From Pseudomonas mohnii (GTDB lineage Bacteria > Pseudomonadota > Gammaproteobacteria > Pseudomonadales > Pseudomonadaceae): a stretch of DNA of 64,000 nt. Shown one piece after another: positions 63,543-64,000 of this stretch. Each line of letters starts with the position of its first letter. Within the stretch, counting starts at the first letter, position 1. Under the pieces are notes generated by a model, which was given only the letters and a program-made list of their open reading frames with translations, did not search any database and was not told where the DNA came from. The stretch spans positions 4,077,501 through 4,141,500 of the forward strand of contig NZ_FNRV01000001.1 in assembly GCF_900105115.1 (NCBI RefSeq), read 5' to 3'. Made by a program: the position numbers and the translations under genes.

Positions 63543-63573
63543 AAAAAAAGCCGTCGCAGAGACGGCTTTTTTT
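63543..63573 (+). terminator. Rho-independent terminator of the tautomerase gene
   Basis: AAAAAAAGCCGTC-GCAGA-GACGGCTTTTTTT: 8-bp GC-containing stem extended by A/T pairing, with a seven-T tract. Confidence 0.93.
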
Positions 63574-63743
63574 GTGGGCGCCGGAAAAGGATTGGTTACG
63601 TTTTTTCAAGGCTGTGAATCGGCCGCAGATAGGGCTGAGCGCTAGTCTCAGAAGCGCATTGACGATTGTGTGCGTCATGCCGATTGTCGGATTTTCAGGG
63701 AATGTCGGGTCTTCGGATTCATTAACCTAACGGATGGGTTAGC

Positions 63744-64000
63744 ATGAAAGTATGCCGTTATAAAGGGCTCTCAGTGGTGATCATGTTGCGCGATGAACAC
63801 TGTCCACCGCATGTGCATGTGGACGCCGGAACATGGAGTGCGAGGTTCAAGTTTTGCTTCTGGCACAACGGTGTTGAACTCTGGGATGTCGTTCCGCTGT
63901 CGAGACGACCGCCATTGGCGGTGCTTGAGGGATTGCGTCAATCGCTCATGCAGCCTGCCCATCTACAGCGCGCTCGTGGTATCTGGTGGCGCAAAATTCA
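63744..64000 (+). CDS. DUF4160 family protein, 3' end cut by the window
   Basis: Begins MKVCRYKGLSVVIMLRDEHC and continues PPHVHVDAGTWSARFKFCFW, a clear DUF4160 pattern (RDEH-PPHVHV). 85 codons are visible before the window ends. DUF4160 genes are commonly paired with a DUF2442 gene, and the pair has been discussed as a possible toxin-antitoxin-like module; the next gene lies outside the window. AACGGATGGGTTAGC precedes the ATG without a strong ribosome site. Confidence 0.8.
   Translation, partial: MKVCRYKGLSVVIMLRDEHCPPHVHVDAGTWSARFKFCFWHNGVELWDVVPLSRRPPLAVLEGLRQSLMQPAHLQRARGIWWRKI

Overview
The window looks like chromosomal DNA of a Pseudomonas of the P. fluorescens type. It is GC-rich and tightly packed. 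It carries about 18 REP/REPIN palindromes of the Pseudomonas kind (core like GGGAGCGAGCTTGCTCGCGA) in the gaps between genes. From memory of P. aeruginosa, the first ~26 kb follows the same gene order: leuS, ydcF-like, lnt, corC, ybeY, phoH, miaB, DUF1820, Sel1 protein, hemL, thiE, thiD, ladS, acyl-CoA dehydrogenase, amn, DUF2788, pseudouridine synthase, Lrp, CDF transporter, lipoprotein, hrpB. No tRNA, rRNA, CRISPR array, prophage or insertion sequence was seen.

Region 1 (1-26.5 kb) is core. A partial leuS is followed by the minus-strand operon miaB-phoH-ybeY-corC-lnt (RNA modification, ribosome/RNA maintenance, lipoprotein acylation). Then come thiD-thiE-hemL, a LadS-type hybrid histidine kinase expected to feed the Gac/Rsm switch, an AidB-like acyl-CoA dehydrogenase, AMP nucleosidase, RluE, an Lrp regulator next to an unexplained transcript-like segment with a strong terminator, FieF and HrpB.

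Region 2 (26.6-33.7 kb) is an accessory catabolic locus: LysR regulator, PuuC/KauB-like aldehyde dehydrogenase, class III aminotransferase and a NitT/TauT-type ABC importer. A 72-nt block, ungapped and about 74% identical between its two copies, lies in front of both the enzyme pair and the transporter. It is the clearest sign that import and degradation of one unknown amine are co-regulated.

Region 3 (33.7-47.7 kb) is mixed housekeeping: phosphatase-fold hydrolase, YciC, DUF2076, NYN nuclease, DEDDh exonuclease, a second Lrp regulator, YedA, RhlE helicase, BaiN-like flavoprotein, HDAC-like amidohydrolase, acetyltransferase, TesB, HAD phosphatase, alpha/beta hydrolase and zinc metallopeptidase.

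Region 4 (47.9-63.5 kb) is catabolic. An IclR regulator sits between an aldo/keto reductase plus FAD-dehydrogenase pair and a Gfo/Idh/MocA plus TIM-barrel isomerase plus EamA exporter set. A chemoreceptor follows. Then comes a quinate/shikimate locus: MFS permease, QuiC 3-dehydroshikimate dehydratase, TetR regulator, AroE-like dehydrogenase, AroQ and LysR. Near-identical 14-bp palindromes in front of quiC and in the aroQ promoter suggest one repressor, probably the TetR protein, controls both. The window ends in a partial DUF4160 gene.
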